From assembly GCF_026341035.1 (NCBI RefSeq), contig NZ_JAPEOQ010000002.1, positions 3,286,001 through 3,350,000 of the forward strand: DNA of 64,000 nt. The letters are read 5' to 3'. Both the position numbers and the translations under genes were made by a program. This document shows, in pieces, positions 25,013 to 32,981 of the stretch. Numbering within the stretch: position 1 is the first letter of the stretch; every line of letters starts with the position of its first letter. Origin of the DNA: Streptomyces sp. NBC_01016 (GTDB lineage Bacteria > Actinomycetota > Actinomycetes > Streptomycetales > Streptomycetaceae). The notes under the pieces were generated by a model. That model searched no databases. It saw only the letters and a program-made list of their open reading frames with translations, and had not been told where the DNA came from.

Positions 25013-25967
25013 GACGACCGCGGTGGGGACGCGCCGCAAGGCCACGCCCGCCGCACCGGACGCCGGACCCGGCGAACTCCGTCCTTCGGGGGCCCGCCCG
25101 CCCTGGATGGAGCGCCCCACCAGGGTGGGACTCGCCCTCAAGGGCCTCGCCCTGGTCGTCGTCGTGGCCCTCGTCGCGTACCCGCTGCTCGGTGTGATCG
25201 GGACGAGCTTCGCCTCGCAGACCGACATCATCCACGCCAACGGGCTCGTCCTGTGGCCCGACCACCCCAACCTCGACGCCTACCGCACGGCCTTCACCGG
25301 GGGCCGGGTCACCCGCGCCCTGTTCGTGAGCATCGCGGTCACCCTCGCGGGCACCGTCTGCAGCCTGCTCGCCACCATCGGCATGGCGTACGGCCTGTCG
25401 CGGCGCGGCATCGTCGGAGGCCGCTTCCTGCTGATGACCGCCCTGTTCACGATGCTGTTCAACGCGGGCGTCATCCCCAACTTCCTGCTGGTCAAGGAGC
25501 TCGGCCTCTACAACACCTTCGCCGCCCTGGTCCTGCCGACCATGGTCAGCGCCTTCAATCTCGTGGTGATGCGGGCGTTCTTCATGAACCTGCCGGAGGA
25601 GCTGTACGACGCCGCGAAGGTCGACGGCGCGGGCGACTTCCGCACCCTGATACAGGTCGTGCTGCCCCTGTCGAAGGCGGTCATCGCCGTCGTCGGCCTC
25701 TTCTACGCGGTCGCCTACTGGAACGCGTACTTCAACGCCCTGCTCTACCTCGGCGACAACGACAAGTGGCCGCTGCCCATGGTGCTGCGCACCTTCATCC
25801 TCCAGGGACAGAACCTCGACACGGCCGCGGCCGGTGAGGCGATAGCCCCGCAGCAGGCCGTGCAGATGGCCGTGCTCGTGATCGCGGTCGTGCCGATCCT
25901 GCTCGTCTACCCGTTCCTCCAGCGCTACTTCACCAAGGGCGTCCTCACCGGCGCCGTCAAGGGCTGA
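24999..25967 (+). CDS. ABC sugar transporter permease, YtcP/AraQ type
   Basis: A 322-residue second permease with six transmembrane segments starting near residue 45 and the EAA-type loop 'LYDAAKVDGAGDFRTLIQVVLPL'. The C-terminal 'YPFLQRYFTKGVLTGAVKG' is the usual family ending. GTG 24999 is preferred and overlaps the upstream gene by 14 bases; ATG 24981 is an alternative. It partners the LplB-type permease and the lipoprotein that follows. Confidence 0.92.
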   Translation: MLTAETTAVGTRRKATPAAPDAGPGELRPSGARPPWMERPTRVGLALKGLALVVVVALVAYPLLGVIGTSFASQTDIIHANGLVLWPDHPNLDAYRTAFTGGRVTRALFVSIAVTLAGTVCSLLATIGMAYGLSRRGIVGGRFLLMTALFTMLFNAGVIPNFLLVKELGLYNTFAALVLPTMVSAFNLVVMRAFFMNLPEELYDAAKVDGAGDFRTLIQVVLPLSKAVIAVVGLFYAVAYWNAYFNALLYLGDNDKWPLPMVLRTFILQGQNLDTAAAGEAIAPQQAVQMAVLVIAVVPILLVYPFLQRYFTKGVLTGAVKG

Positions 25968-26080
25968 GAAGGCCCTGGGGCTGTCGTCGAACTCCCGTCT
26001 GCGCCGCGACCCCAGGGCCCGCACACCGGCCGCCACCCCCCCCGACTTCCGTGTGCCCCTTCACGTTGAGGAGACTTCGC

Positions 26081-27766
26081 ATGCCCGGCACCACGACCAT
26101 GAACCGCCGCACCATGCTCCGCTGGGGTGTCGGCGCCGGGCTCGGCGTCGCCGCCGCGCCCCTGCTCGCCGCGTGCGGCGACGGCGGCACGGCCGCCAAG
26201 GCGGAGGCCAAGAGCGCCAAGCTGCTGCCGGCCACGGCCATCCGCAACATCGGCATCGAGGCCGACCTGCCCGGCACCGTCGCGGGCGTGCCCGCCGCGT
26301 TCCTGAAGTACCCCACCGAGATGGCCCGGGCCACCAAGGGCACCCCGCTCAAGGGAGCCAAGAAGATCACCGCGGTGACCGAGACCTTCGCCCCGCTGCC
26401 CCCGGAGCGCGGCAAGAATGCGGCCTGGCGGGAGATAGAGAAGCTGCTGGGAACCAAGGTCGACTTCACGGCGGTGCCGGCCGACGACTACCCGGCGAAA
26501 TTCTCCACGATGGTCGCCGGTGACCAGCTGCCCGACATCTTCATGTACCCGGAGACCGGCGGCGTCGACAACAAGGCGGCCTTCCTCGCCTCCACGTGCG
26601 CGGACCTCACCCCGCACCTCGCCGGAGGCAAGGTCAAGAAGTACCCCAACCTGGCGGCGATCCCCGAGTACGCCTGGAAGGAGGCCATCTTCGGCGGGAA
26701 GCTCTACGGCATCCCGATCGCCAGGTCCGGCAGCGGCGGCGCCGGCTTCTACCGCGCGGACCTGTTCAAGCAGGCGGGCGTGGACAGCCTCGACGAGATC
26801 GACAGCCTGGAGCGGCTCGTCGAGCTGGCCAAGGAGCTGACCGACACCAAGAAGAAGCAGTACTTCTTCGCGGGCAGTGGCACGAACCTGCTCGCCATGT
26901 CGGCCGGCGCCCAGTACTTCTGGACGCACGACACCAAGTCCGGCAAGTGGACGTACCAGTTGGAGGACGAGGCCTACCGGCACGCCGTCGAGACGGCCGC
27001 CAAGCTGTACAAGGCGGGCTGCTTCTACCCCGGCACCGTACAGATGTCGGGCGCCCAGAAGGCCCAGTACACCGACCTGTTCAAGAACGGCAAGGCCGCG
27101 TACGTGTACGACGGCATGCCCTCCTACCTCACCACCGGCACCGGGTACGTCGACGCGATGAGTGCCATCGACAAGTCCTTCGACGTCCGCCCGATGGTGC
27201 CGGTCGGCAAGGACGCGGTCGCCTGGAGCGACAACCCCTCCCTGGAGAACTGCCACATCACCAAGGCGAGCCGGGGCCGGGTCGAGGAGATCCTGCGGCT
27301 CGCCGACTTCGCCGCCGCGCCCTTCGGCTCGCTCGAGTACACCCTCATGAACTACGGCGTCGAGGGCACCGACTACAAGCGCGACAAACACGGCACGCCC
27401 GTCCTCACCAAGCAGGGCACGCAGGACGTCACCGTGCCCTGGACCAAGCTGGCCTCGGCCGCCCCCGCCTTCTTCAGCGCCACGCACCCCGAGGCGGCCC
27501 GCTACGCCCACGAGGCGTACACGAAGCTCATTCCGATGCTCGCCGAGGACCCCACCCGCGGCTACACCTCTCCCACCTGGGACTCCAAGGGCCTCGGCAG
27601 CCTGTACACGATCCATCTCGACGGCGTGAAGGACCTCGTCACCGGGCGCAAACCGCTCTCGTCGTACGACGCCCTGGTCAAGAAGTGGCGCAACGCGGGC
27701 GGCGACAAGTGCCGCGCCGAGTTCAAGCAGGCCGCCGAGCAGGGCGGGAAGAAGGGGGCCAAGTGA
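26081..27766 (+). CDS. ABC transporter solute-binding lipoprotein (LplA/YtcQ type)
   Basis: A 561-residue extracellular binding protein. The signal has twin arginines (NRRTMLRWG) and a lipobox LLAAC with Cys near residue 36. Mature features match large type-1 oligosaccharide-binding proteins: 'NAAWREIEKLLGTKVDF', 'LPDIFMYPETGG', 'GIPIARSG...FYRADLFKQAGVDS'. ATG 26081 follows GAGGAG. The stop overlaps the M1 peptidase start (GTGA). It should deliver the oligosaccharide to the two upstream permeases. Confidence 0.92.
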   Translation: MPGTTTMNRRTMLRWGVGAGLGVAAAPLLAACGDGGTAAKAEAKSAKLLPATAIRNIGIEADLPGTVAGVPAAFLKYPTEMARATKGTPLKGAKKITAVTETFAPLPPERGKNAAWREIEKLLGTKVDFTAVPADDYPAKFSTMVAGDQLPDIFMYPETGGVDNKAAFLASTCADLTPHLAGGKVKKYPNLAAIPEYAWKEAIFGGKLYGIPIARSGSGGAGFYRADLFKQAGVDSLDEIDSLERLVELAKELTDTKKKQYFFAGSGTNLLAMSAGAQYFWTHDTKSGKWTYQLEDEAYRHAVETAAKLYKAGCFYPGTVQMSGAQKAQYTDLFKNGKAAYVYDGMPSYLTTGTGYVDAMSAIDKSFDVRPMVPVGKDAVAWSDNPSLENCHITKASRGRVEEILRLADFAAAPFGSLEYTLMNYGVEGTDYKRDKHGTPVLTKQGTQDVTVPWTKLASAAPAFFSATHPEAARYAHEAYTKLIPMLAEDPTRGYTSPTWDSKGLGSLYTIHLDGVKDLVTGRKPLSSYDALVKKWRNAGGDKCRAEFKQAAEQGGKKGAK

Positions 27767-29190
27767 GCACCAGCAGACGCACGTTCCTCACCGCCGCGAC
27801 CGGAGCGGCGGTCGCCGTCCCCCTGTTCGGCGCCCCGGCGCACGCCGCGGGCTTCGACCCCCGACCCGGCTCCGACGGCGTCGGCGACCCGCTGTTCCCC
27901 ACCCTCGGCAACGGCGGCTACCAGGTCGACCACTACGACCTCACCTTCGACTTCACCCCAGGCACCTACGACTTCACGGCCTCGGTGACCCTGCGCGCCC
28001 GGGCCACCCACGACCTGTCGGCCTTCAACCTCGACACGGACGGACACACCATCGACTCCGTCACGGTCGAAGGACGGCAGGCACGCACCGCCCTCACCCT
28101 CGGCCAGTCCGGCCAGGAACTGACCGTCACCCCGGCCGCACCGATCCACAAGGGCACCCCGTTCACGACCACCGTCCGCTACCACGGCAACGGCAAGGCG
28201 CCACGGGCCGGGCTCACCGGATGGCGCTTCGGGACGGACGGCGGATTCGCCTCCGCCGTGCAGTCCTCGCGCGCGGACACGTTCCTGCCGTGCAACGACA
28301 CCCCGTCCGACAAGGCCACCTGGGCCTTCCACATCACCGCGCCCAAGGGCTACATCGCGGCGGCCAACGGCGAGTTGACCGGCAAGGACCACCGCGGCGA
28401 CGGCTCCACCGTGTGGCACTTCGCGCTGCGCGAGCGGATGCCCACGGAGCTGCTCGGTATCGCCGTGGTCAAGGGCACGTACCTGTATGGCAGTTCGCAC
28501 ACCGGGCTGCCGCTGCGGCACATCGTCCCGCAGGGCCGCGAGGACTTCTACGCGCCGATCGTCGCCCGCACACCGGACCATCTCGCGTGGCTGGAGGCGA
28601 AGTTCGGCCCGTACCCGTTCTCCGTCTACGGCGTCCACATCTACGACGGGTACACCGACGCCCTCGAGAACACGACGCTCACCCTGATGGGCACCAACTG
28701 GTTCAAGGACGACGCGGCCGGCCACCCCACGTACGAGAACACCATGGTCCACGAGCTGACCCACCAGTGGTTCGGCGACAGTGTCACCCCGCACGACTGG
28801 CAGCAGGCCTGGCTCAACGAGGGGCCCGCGGTGTACTACGCGGCCCTCTACAGCGAGGAACGGGGGTGGTCGCGGATGGCCGACAAGATGCAGACCACGT
28901 ACGAGAAGCTGGACGCGATACGCGCGAGTGACGGGCCGCCGGGGCTGCCCAAGGCGCTCGGCGGAACGAACATCTACGACGGCGGCGCGCTCGTGCTGTA
29001 CGCACTGCGACTCCACGTGGGGCAGCGGAAGTTCGACCGGGTGATGGGGTTGTGGCCGCGGCGCTTCCGAGACCGGACCGTCACCAGCGAGGACTTCATC
29101 CGGCACGCGGTGGACGTGACGGGGGAGCGGGGAGTTGATCCGTTCCTGCGGGAGTGGTTGTTCGGGGCGAAGAACCCGCCGATGGCCTGA
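27763..29190 (+). CDS. Secreted M1 family metallopeptidase
   Basis: A 475-residue protein with a Tat-like signal (SRRTFLTAATGAAVAV). The gluzincin motif HELTHQWFGD is near residue 330 and the third ligand Glu is in 'WLNEGPAVYY' near 352; the exopeptidase region 'YTDALENTTLTLMG' replaces GAMEN as in short actinobacterial M1 proteins. It lacks the long C-terminal helical domain of classical aminopeptidase N. It is translationally coupled to the binding protein (4-base overlap), so protein and glycan breakdown look coordinated. Confidence 0.9.
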   Translation: MSTSRRTFLTAATGAAVAVPLFGAPAHAAGFDPRPGSDGVGDPLFPTLGNGGYQVDHYDLTFDFTPGTYDFTASVTLRARATHDLSAFNLDTDGHTIDSVTVEGRQARTALTLGQSGQELTVTPAAPIHKGTPFTTTVRYHGNGKAPRAGLTGWRFGTDGGFASAVQSSRADTFLPCNDTPSDKATWAFHITAPKGYIAAANGELTGKDHRGDGSTVWHFALRERMPTELLGIAVVKGTYLYGSSHTGLPLRHIVPQGREDFYAPIVARTPDHLAWLEAKFGPYPFSVYGVHIYDGYTDALENTTLTLMGTNWFKDDAAGHPTYENTMVHELTHQWFGDSVTPHDWQQAWLNEGPAVYYAALYSEERGWSRMADKMQTTYEKLDAIRASDGPPGLPKALGGTNIYDGGALVLYALRLHVGQRKFDRVMGLWPRRFRDRTVTSEDFIRHAVDVTGERGVDPFLREWLFGAKNPPMA

Positions 29191-29193
29191 TTT

Positions 29194-29252
29194 TAAGCCC
29201 CTCCGGCGATTGAGGAGCGGGGTCCGGGGCGGAACCCCGGGGCGTCGGAGCG
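29194..29252 (+). repeat. Streptomyces-type intergenic element with hairpin
   Basis: The block starting AAGCCCCTCCGGCGATTGAG and continuing to the hairpin CCGGGG-CGGAA-CCCCGG (29224-29240) looks like an intergenic sequence seen many times in Streptomyces genomes, usually just after stop codons. It begins 4 bases after the M1 stop. It probably acts as a transcript 3' end or mRNA-stability element; recognition is from memory. Confidence 0.6.
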
Positions 29253-29316
29253 CAATTGCCAGAGGGATCACGAGGGGCCCACTACTCACTTCACCTGAAC
29301 GAGAGGAAGGCACCGC

Positions 29317-31533
29317 ATGAGATCGGCCATCCGCGCCACCATGACGGCGTTACTGTCCGCCGCAGCCATGGGGCTCACGCTCCTGCCGGCGCCCCGCGCG
29401 ACCGCCGCCGACACGGCGGTCCTGCACGCCGCGCCCCACGGCTCTGGTACGGCCTGCACCATCACCCGCCCCTGCTCGCTCGACAGTGCCCGTGACGCCG
29501 CGCGGGCCCTCGCCGGACGAAGTGTCCGTGTCGAACTGGCCGGTGGCACCTACGCGTTGAGTCACCCGCTCGAACTCGGCGCCAAGGACTCCGGTGTCAC
29601 CTGGGCCGCCGCGCCCGGTGCCCGGCCCGTGCTCTCCGGAGGGCGCGCGATCACCGACTGGTCCGCCAATGCCGACGGCACCTGGACGGCACCGGTGCCG
29701 GACGGTGTCACCCCGCGACAGCTCTTCGTCGACGGCGTACGGGCCGTCCGCGCGCGCGGCGACTCCTGCGCCGCCTCCGTGTGCGACGCCACCAAGACGG
29801 GCATGACCGGCGCCTCACGCACCGGCATCGACCGGTGGGAACGGCCCACCGACGCCGAGGCCGTCATCCGGGTGCGCTGGCGCAACTACCACTGCCGGAT
29901 CGCCTCGGTCAGCGGCGACCTCATGACGTTCGCCCAGCCCTGCTGGACCAACTCCACCTCCGGCACCGACCGCACCGGACCCGCCTGGGACACCACCACC
30001 GTCGACTCCAGCCGCTACGCGAAGGTGTCCTACTTCGAGAACGCCCGCGAACTCCTCGACAAGCCGGGCGAGTTCGCGTGGGATTCCGCTGCGCGGACCG
30101 TCACGTACCTGCCACGCGAGGGCGAGAATCCGCGCCGATTCCAGGCGATCACCCCCGCCACGGAAGGGCTCGTGAACGTCGACGGCGCCCACGACGTCCG
30201 CCTCACCGGCATCGGCTTCGCGTACGCCGCCTACCGGCAGCCCGACACCGACGAGGGCTACGCGGGCACCCAGGCCGGACTGACACTCACCGGAGCCACC
30301 GGTCCCGTCGACCACGCCGGCCGTCACTACACCAAGCCCGCGGCCGCGCTCACCGTCCGAGGCGGCCGTGACGTGGTCGTCGACGACGCCGACTTCACCC
30401 GGCTCGGCGGCGCCGGAGTCGTCTTCGAGCAGGGCACCCAGGACTCCACCCTCACCCGCTCCCGCTTCACCGACCTGTCCTCCGGCGCCGCCTACATCGG
30501 TGACACGGAGCCCCGGCCGACCGCCGAACTCACCGGCGCCCGCAACACGGTGTCGTACAACACCGTCCGGCACACCGGCGTCGAGTACACGGACGCCGTC
30601 GGCATCTGGGCGGGCTACGAGGCGGGCACCGTCATCGACCACAACACCCTCGACGACCTGCCCTACTCCGGCATCTCCGTCGGCTGGGGCTGGAACCAGC
30701 CCGAGGTCCAGAAGTCCGTCCTGCGCGACAACCGCATCACGAACAACCGGATCACGAACGCCATGCGCGTCTCCTACGACCAGCACGACGGCGGTGCCAT
30801 CTACACGCAGGGTGCCCAACCCGGGACCGTGATCTCCGGGAACTACCTCAACCGCAGCGCGTACGGGAACACCGAGCGCGACGGCAACGGCATCTACCTC
30901 GACGAACAGTCCAGCCACATCACCGTCACCCGCAACGTCCTGACCCGGCTCGGCTACAAGTGGGTCTCCAACTGGGCGGACTACGGCATCGACAACCACG
31001 CCACCGGCAACTGGACCGACACCGACGCCCCCGCCCTCGGAGGCACCGGTTCGACCCTGACCGCCAACCACACCAAGCTCGACCGACTGCCCGCCGAGGC
31101 GCTGAAGGTGGCCGGGTCGGCCGGCGCGGACCCCCACGGCCGTGTCGAACAGCTCCGCCGCGACCTGGCCCGCACCGGCACCGCCACGCAGTCCTCCACG
31201 GACGGCACCGCCACCGCGGCACGCGCGACCGACGGCGACACCTCCACCGACACCCGTACACAGTCAGAGCCGGGCGCCTGGTGGCAGGTCGACCTCGGCG
31301 CCGTCCGGCACATCGGCCAGGTCGAGGTCTGGAACGACGCGTCGACGACAACGGCCGACTTCGACGTACAGCTCGCGAGCTCGGCCGACTTCTCCGACGC
31401 GACGACCGCACACATCACGGGCAAGGCCCTGCGCCCCACCCTCATCGACACCGACGAGGAGGCACGCTACGTCCGCATCAAACTGAAGGGCACCGGCAGG
31501 GTGGGTCTCAGTCACGTGTTGGTGCATCCCTGA
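29317..31533 (+). CDS. Secreted right-handed beta-helix protein with C-terminal discoidin domain
   Basis: A 738-residue protein with a Sec signal (residues 1-31, cleavage near ATAA). Residues about 32-590 show the parallel beta-helix pattern (N/D/G-rich turns, 'NTVSYNTVRHTGVEY', 'NRITNNRITNAMRVSYDQHDGGAIYTQG'), typical of polysaccharide lyases or hydrolases. The last 120 residues are an F5/8 type C (discoidin, CBM32-like) domain: 'WWQVDLGAVRHIGQVEVWND'. GAGAGGAAGG precedes ATG 29317. It probably degrades or binds an extracellular polysaccharide within the upstream locus; the exact family is not determined. Confidence 0.87.
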   Translation: MRSAIRATMTALLSAAAMGLTLLPAPRATAADTAVLHAAPHGSGTACTITRPCSLDSARDAARALAGRSVRVELAGGTYALSHPLELGAKDSGVTWAAAPGARPVLSGGRAITDWSANADGTWTAPVPDGVTPRQLFVDGVRAVRARGDSCAASVCDATKTGMTGASRTGIDRWERPTDAEAVIRVRWRNYHCRIASVSGDLMTFAQPCWTNSTSGTDRTGPAWDTTTVDSSRYAKVSYFENARELLDKPGEFAWDSAARTVTYLPREGENPRRFQAITPATEGLVNVDGAHDVRLTGIGFAYAAYRQPDTDEGYAGTQAGLTLTGATGPVDHAGRHYTKPAAALTVRGGRDVVVDDADFTRLGGAGVVFEQGTQDSTLTRSRFTDLSSGAAYIGDTEPRPTAELTGARNTVSYNTVRHTGVEYTDAVGIWAGYEAGTVIDHNTLDDLPYSGISVGWGWNQPEVQKSVLRDNRITNNRITNAMRVSYDQHDGGAIYTQGAQPGTVISGNYLNRSAYGNTERDGNGIYLDEQSSHITVTRNVLTRLGYKWVSNWADYGIDNHATGNWTDTDAPALGGTGSTLTANHTKLDRLPAEALKVAGSAGADPHGRVEQLRRDLARTGTATQSSTDGTATAARATDGDTSTDTRTQSEPGAWWQVDLGAVRHIGQVEVWNDASTTTADFDVQLASSADFSDATTAHITGKALRPTLIDTDEEARYVRIKLKGTGRVGLSHVLVHP

Positions 31534-31552
31534 CGGGGATGCGAACGCGTAC

Positions 31553-31590
31553 GCGGGTGGGCGGTCACGGGCCATGCCCCGCTCACCCGC
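31553..31590 (+). terminator. Hairpin after the beta-helix gene
   Basis: GCGGGTGGGCGG (31553-31564) pairs with CCGCTCACCCGC (31579-31590) with one wobble. It sits 20 bases after the stop of the beta-helix gene and before the MazG-like start, consistent with a factor-independent terminator without a T-tract. Confidence 0.55.
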
Positions 31591-31617
31591 GGACCCGGAA
31601 GCGCTTAGGGTCGACGT

Positions 31618-32043
31618 ATGGATCACGAACCCATGCGCAGTGTCGCCGAGTTCCGCGAGACGTTCGACGGTTCGGCCGCGGCCGAGCGTCCCGAACTGGC
31701 GGAACACCGGCGGACGTTGCTCACCGAAGAAGCCCGCGAAGCAGCCGAGGCCCTGACCGACCTCGCGAACGCCCTGCGGGCCGGCGACGATCCGGGCACC
31801 ACGTACAGGGCATTGGCCAAGGAGCTGGCCGATGTCCTCTACGTCACATACGGCGCCGCCGACGCGCTGGGGATCGACCTGCCGGCGGTCTTCGCCGAGG
31901 TCCACCGGTCCAACATGAGCAAGCTCGACGCGGACGGACGGGTCCTGCGCCGGGACGACGGCAAGGTGCTCAAGGGACCCGGGTACCGGCCCCCGGTCCT
32001 CGACCACGTCGTCGCATGGCCGCCGGCCGGTTCCTCGGTATGA
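31618..32043 (+). CDS. MazG-like nucleotide pyrophosphohydrolase
   Basis: A 141-residue all-alpha NTP-PPase-like protein. The metal-binding pairs are visible as 'LTEEAREAAEAL' (ExxE/ExxxE) and 'KELADVLYVTYGAADALG' (ExxD), followed by the conserved tail 'VHRSNMSKLDADGRVLRRDDGKVLKGPGYRPP'. Members hydrolyse noncanonical or surplus nucleoside triphosphates (house-cleaning) or phosphoribosyl-ATP-like substrates. ATG 31618 is preceded by TTAGGG. It stands alone between the polysaccharide locus and the zinc-ribbon gene. Confidence 0.85.
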   Translation: MDHEPMRSVAEFRETFDGSAAAERPELAEHRRTLLTEEAREAAEALTDLANALRAGDDPGTTYRALAKELADVLYVTYGAADALGIDLPAVFAEVHRSNMSKLDADGRVLRRDDGKVLKGPGYRPPVLDHVVAWPPAGSSV

Positions 32044-32093
32044 CCGAACAACCCCCGCCCAGCCACTGAACTTCCGCCTCATAGACTGACCCT

Positions 32094-32318
32094 GTGACGG
32101 ACAACACCTGCACCCACTGCGGCACCGGCGGCCTGGAAGACGGATTCATCGAGGACGCGGGGGAGCACTCGCGTGGCTACGCGCGTTGGATCGAAGGCGC
32201 GCTGGAGAAGGGCCTCTTCGGCGGTGCCAAGCGGCTCGGCCGGCCTCGCCGACGGATCGAGGCGCTGCGCTGCCCTAAGTGCGGGCACCTCGAACTGTTC
32301 GCCGTCGACAAGGTGTAG
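32094..32318 (+). CDS. Small zinc-ribbon protein
   Basis: A 74-residue protein with two CxxC knuckles (CTHC near residue 6 and CPKC near residue 60) that can bind one zinc. The middle is Gly/Arg-rich and predicted helical. GTG 32094 lies 50 bases after the MazG-like gene. Similar small proteins are common in Streptomyces with unknown function; nucleic-acid binding is possible. Confidence 0.72.
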   Translation: MTDNTCTHCGTGGLEDGFIEDAGEHSRGYARWIEGALEKGLFGGAKRLGRPRRRIEALRCPKCGHLELFAVDKV

Positions 32319-32321
32319 TCC

Positions 32322-32927
32322 TCAGATCCCGGCGGGCTCCCCGGCACCGCCGCCGAGCTCCCACGACGCGATGTCCTGATAGCGCCTCGGCGCAGGGGCG
32401 TTCCCGGGGGTGCTGCCGACCAGGTGGAGGCGGAAGGGGCGCCAGCGGCGGCCGATGAAGGTGTCGAGAGCCTCGGCCGCCTCCGGGACGGACGTGGTGT
32501 CGTGGCGGCGGGCGCGCGCCAGCGTCAGGTGGGGGCGCAGTGGACGCTCCGGGAAGTCGACCCCGCAGGCCCTGACCTGTTTCCGGACCGCTTCGGACAG
32601 CAGATGCAGACAGTCCAGGTCACCCTCCAGGCCGCTCCACAGGACGCGCGCGTCGAAGTGGCCACCGCCCCGCAGCGCCAGCTCGGGGGAGGGGTGGCCG
32701 GCTGCGAGGCCGGCGAGCGGCTGCCGGAGCTGCTGGACGGTTGTCAGGGACTGCTCGCCGAGGAACGCCAGTGTGATGTGCCAGTCCTCGATGCGGTTCT
32801 GCCGCAGGCGGGGGTGGGCGGCGTAGACCGGGCGCAGAGCGAGCGCCAGTTCGTCCTTCGCGTCGTCGGGCGGGGCGAGGGCGATGAACGCGCGCAGGGT
32901 GGCGGCGGGCTCGGGCGTTTCGGTCAC
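32322..32927 (-). CDS. thpR: RNA 2',3'-cyclic phosphodiesterase (ThpR/LigT)
   Basis: A 201-residue 2H phosphoesterase. Both catalytic H-x-T/S motifs are present: HITLAFLG near residue 50 and HLTLAR near 134. 'LRAFIALAPPD' opens the domain as in LigT/ThpR. The family hydrolyses 2',3'-cyclic phosphates of RNA/nucleotides. The GTG start at 32927 gives the family length. It converges with the zinc-ribbon gene (3 bases apart) and lies downstream of rph on the same strand. Confidence 0.88.
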   Translation of the reverse strand: MTETPEPAATLRAFIALAPPDDAKDELALALRPVYAAHPRLRQNRIEDWHITLAFLGEQSLTTVQQLRQPLAGLAAGHPSPELALRGGGHFDARVLWSGLEGDLDCLHLLSEAVRKQVRACGVDFPERPLRPHLTLARARRHDTTSVPEAAEALDTFIGRRWRPFRLHLVGSTPGNAPAPRRYQDIASWELGGGAGEPAGI

Positions 32928-32981
32928 GTGTGCCTTCGTGTCGGTCTCGGTCGATGGTCTGCAGGGCCCGATCGCTCCCGG

